Shown one piece after another: positions 63,987 through 64,000 of a DNA stretch of 64,000 nucleotides. This DNA comes from Imhoffiella purpurea (GTDB lineage: Bacteria; Pseudomonadota; Gammaproteobacteria; Chromatiales; Chromatiaceae), in the NCBI RefSeq assembly GCF_000585215.1, contig NZ_AONC01000045.1:51338-115337 (forward strand), written 5' to 3'. Both the position numbers and the translations under genes were made by a program. The notes beneath the pieces were generated by a model that worked only from the letters and a program-made list of their open reading frames with translations, searched no databases and was not told the DNA's origin. The stretch's first letter is position 1. Every line of letters begins with the position of its first letter.

Positions 63987-64000
63987 GTCCAATCGCCGTC

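Overview
The window is GC-rich, single-copy chromosomal DNA from a Gram-negative bacterium. The order recN-nadK divergent from hrcA-grpE-dnaK-dnaJ-dapB, the oxygen-independent quinone hydroxylation pair ubiU/ubiV, the type-2 leuA and the many two-component and chemotaxis genes fit a gammaproteobacterium. A purple sulfur bacterium of the Chromatiaceae type is my best guess, but no photosynthesis gene lies here, so the family assignment is an inference.

Layout. 1-0.5 kb: start of an XRE-type DNA methylase that leaves the window. 0.5-8 kb: a minus-strand uptake locus (tonB, two exbD, exbB, a periplasmic protein, an APC permease, a tetrapyrrole methylase with a Sec signal peptide, a TonB-dependent receptor) with a divergent LysR gene. 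9-12.2 kb: guanidinium-type SMR exporter, an exported TrmO-like protein joined to an Rpn nuclease remnant, a cupin and two divergent HMA_2 proteins. Fur-like AT-rich sites recur in front of the ton cluster, the receptor, the cupin and the HMA_2 pair, so this stretch looks like one metal-responsive block. 12.4-17.7 kb: diheme cytochrome, then a CDF transporter fused to an SPFH domain (broken by an apparent frameshift) and two further SPFH genes. 17.8-19.3 kb: lipoprotein, membrane protein and divergent MarR gene with paired palindromes. 19.6-27.8 kb: ArnT-like transferase, a two-component system facing away from a PspA-membrane protein-VWA operon, and a patatin.

27.7-34 kb: DctB/DctD-type two-component system, ubiV, ubiU and a radical SAM gene, all on the minus strand. 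34-44 kb: Uma2 nuclease, a 1282-residue flavin/Fe-S dehydrogenase, an Lrp regulator divergent from leuA across a very large palindrome, a STAS protein and an HD-GYP phosphodiesterase. 43.7-53.4 kb: recN-nadK, then the CIRCE-controlled heat-shock operon, dapB, a DUF3775 gene and the initiator tRNA with its terminator. 53.5-54.1 kb: scar of a decayed MFS gene and an IS200 end. 54-64 kb: two chemoreceptors (one beside a free periplasmic Cache protein), a phytase-like esterase, a beta-propeller protein, transposase debris, a lipoprotein/HdeD/DUF302 trio and an AT-rich gap.

The most unusual material is the iron/tetrapyrrole-like block at 0.5-14 kb, which predicts two exported members of SAM-dependent methyltransferase families, and the PspA/VWA envelope module at 21-27 kb.
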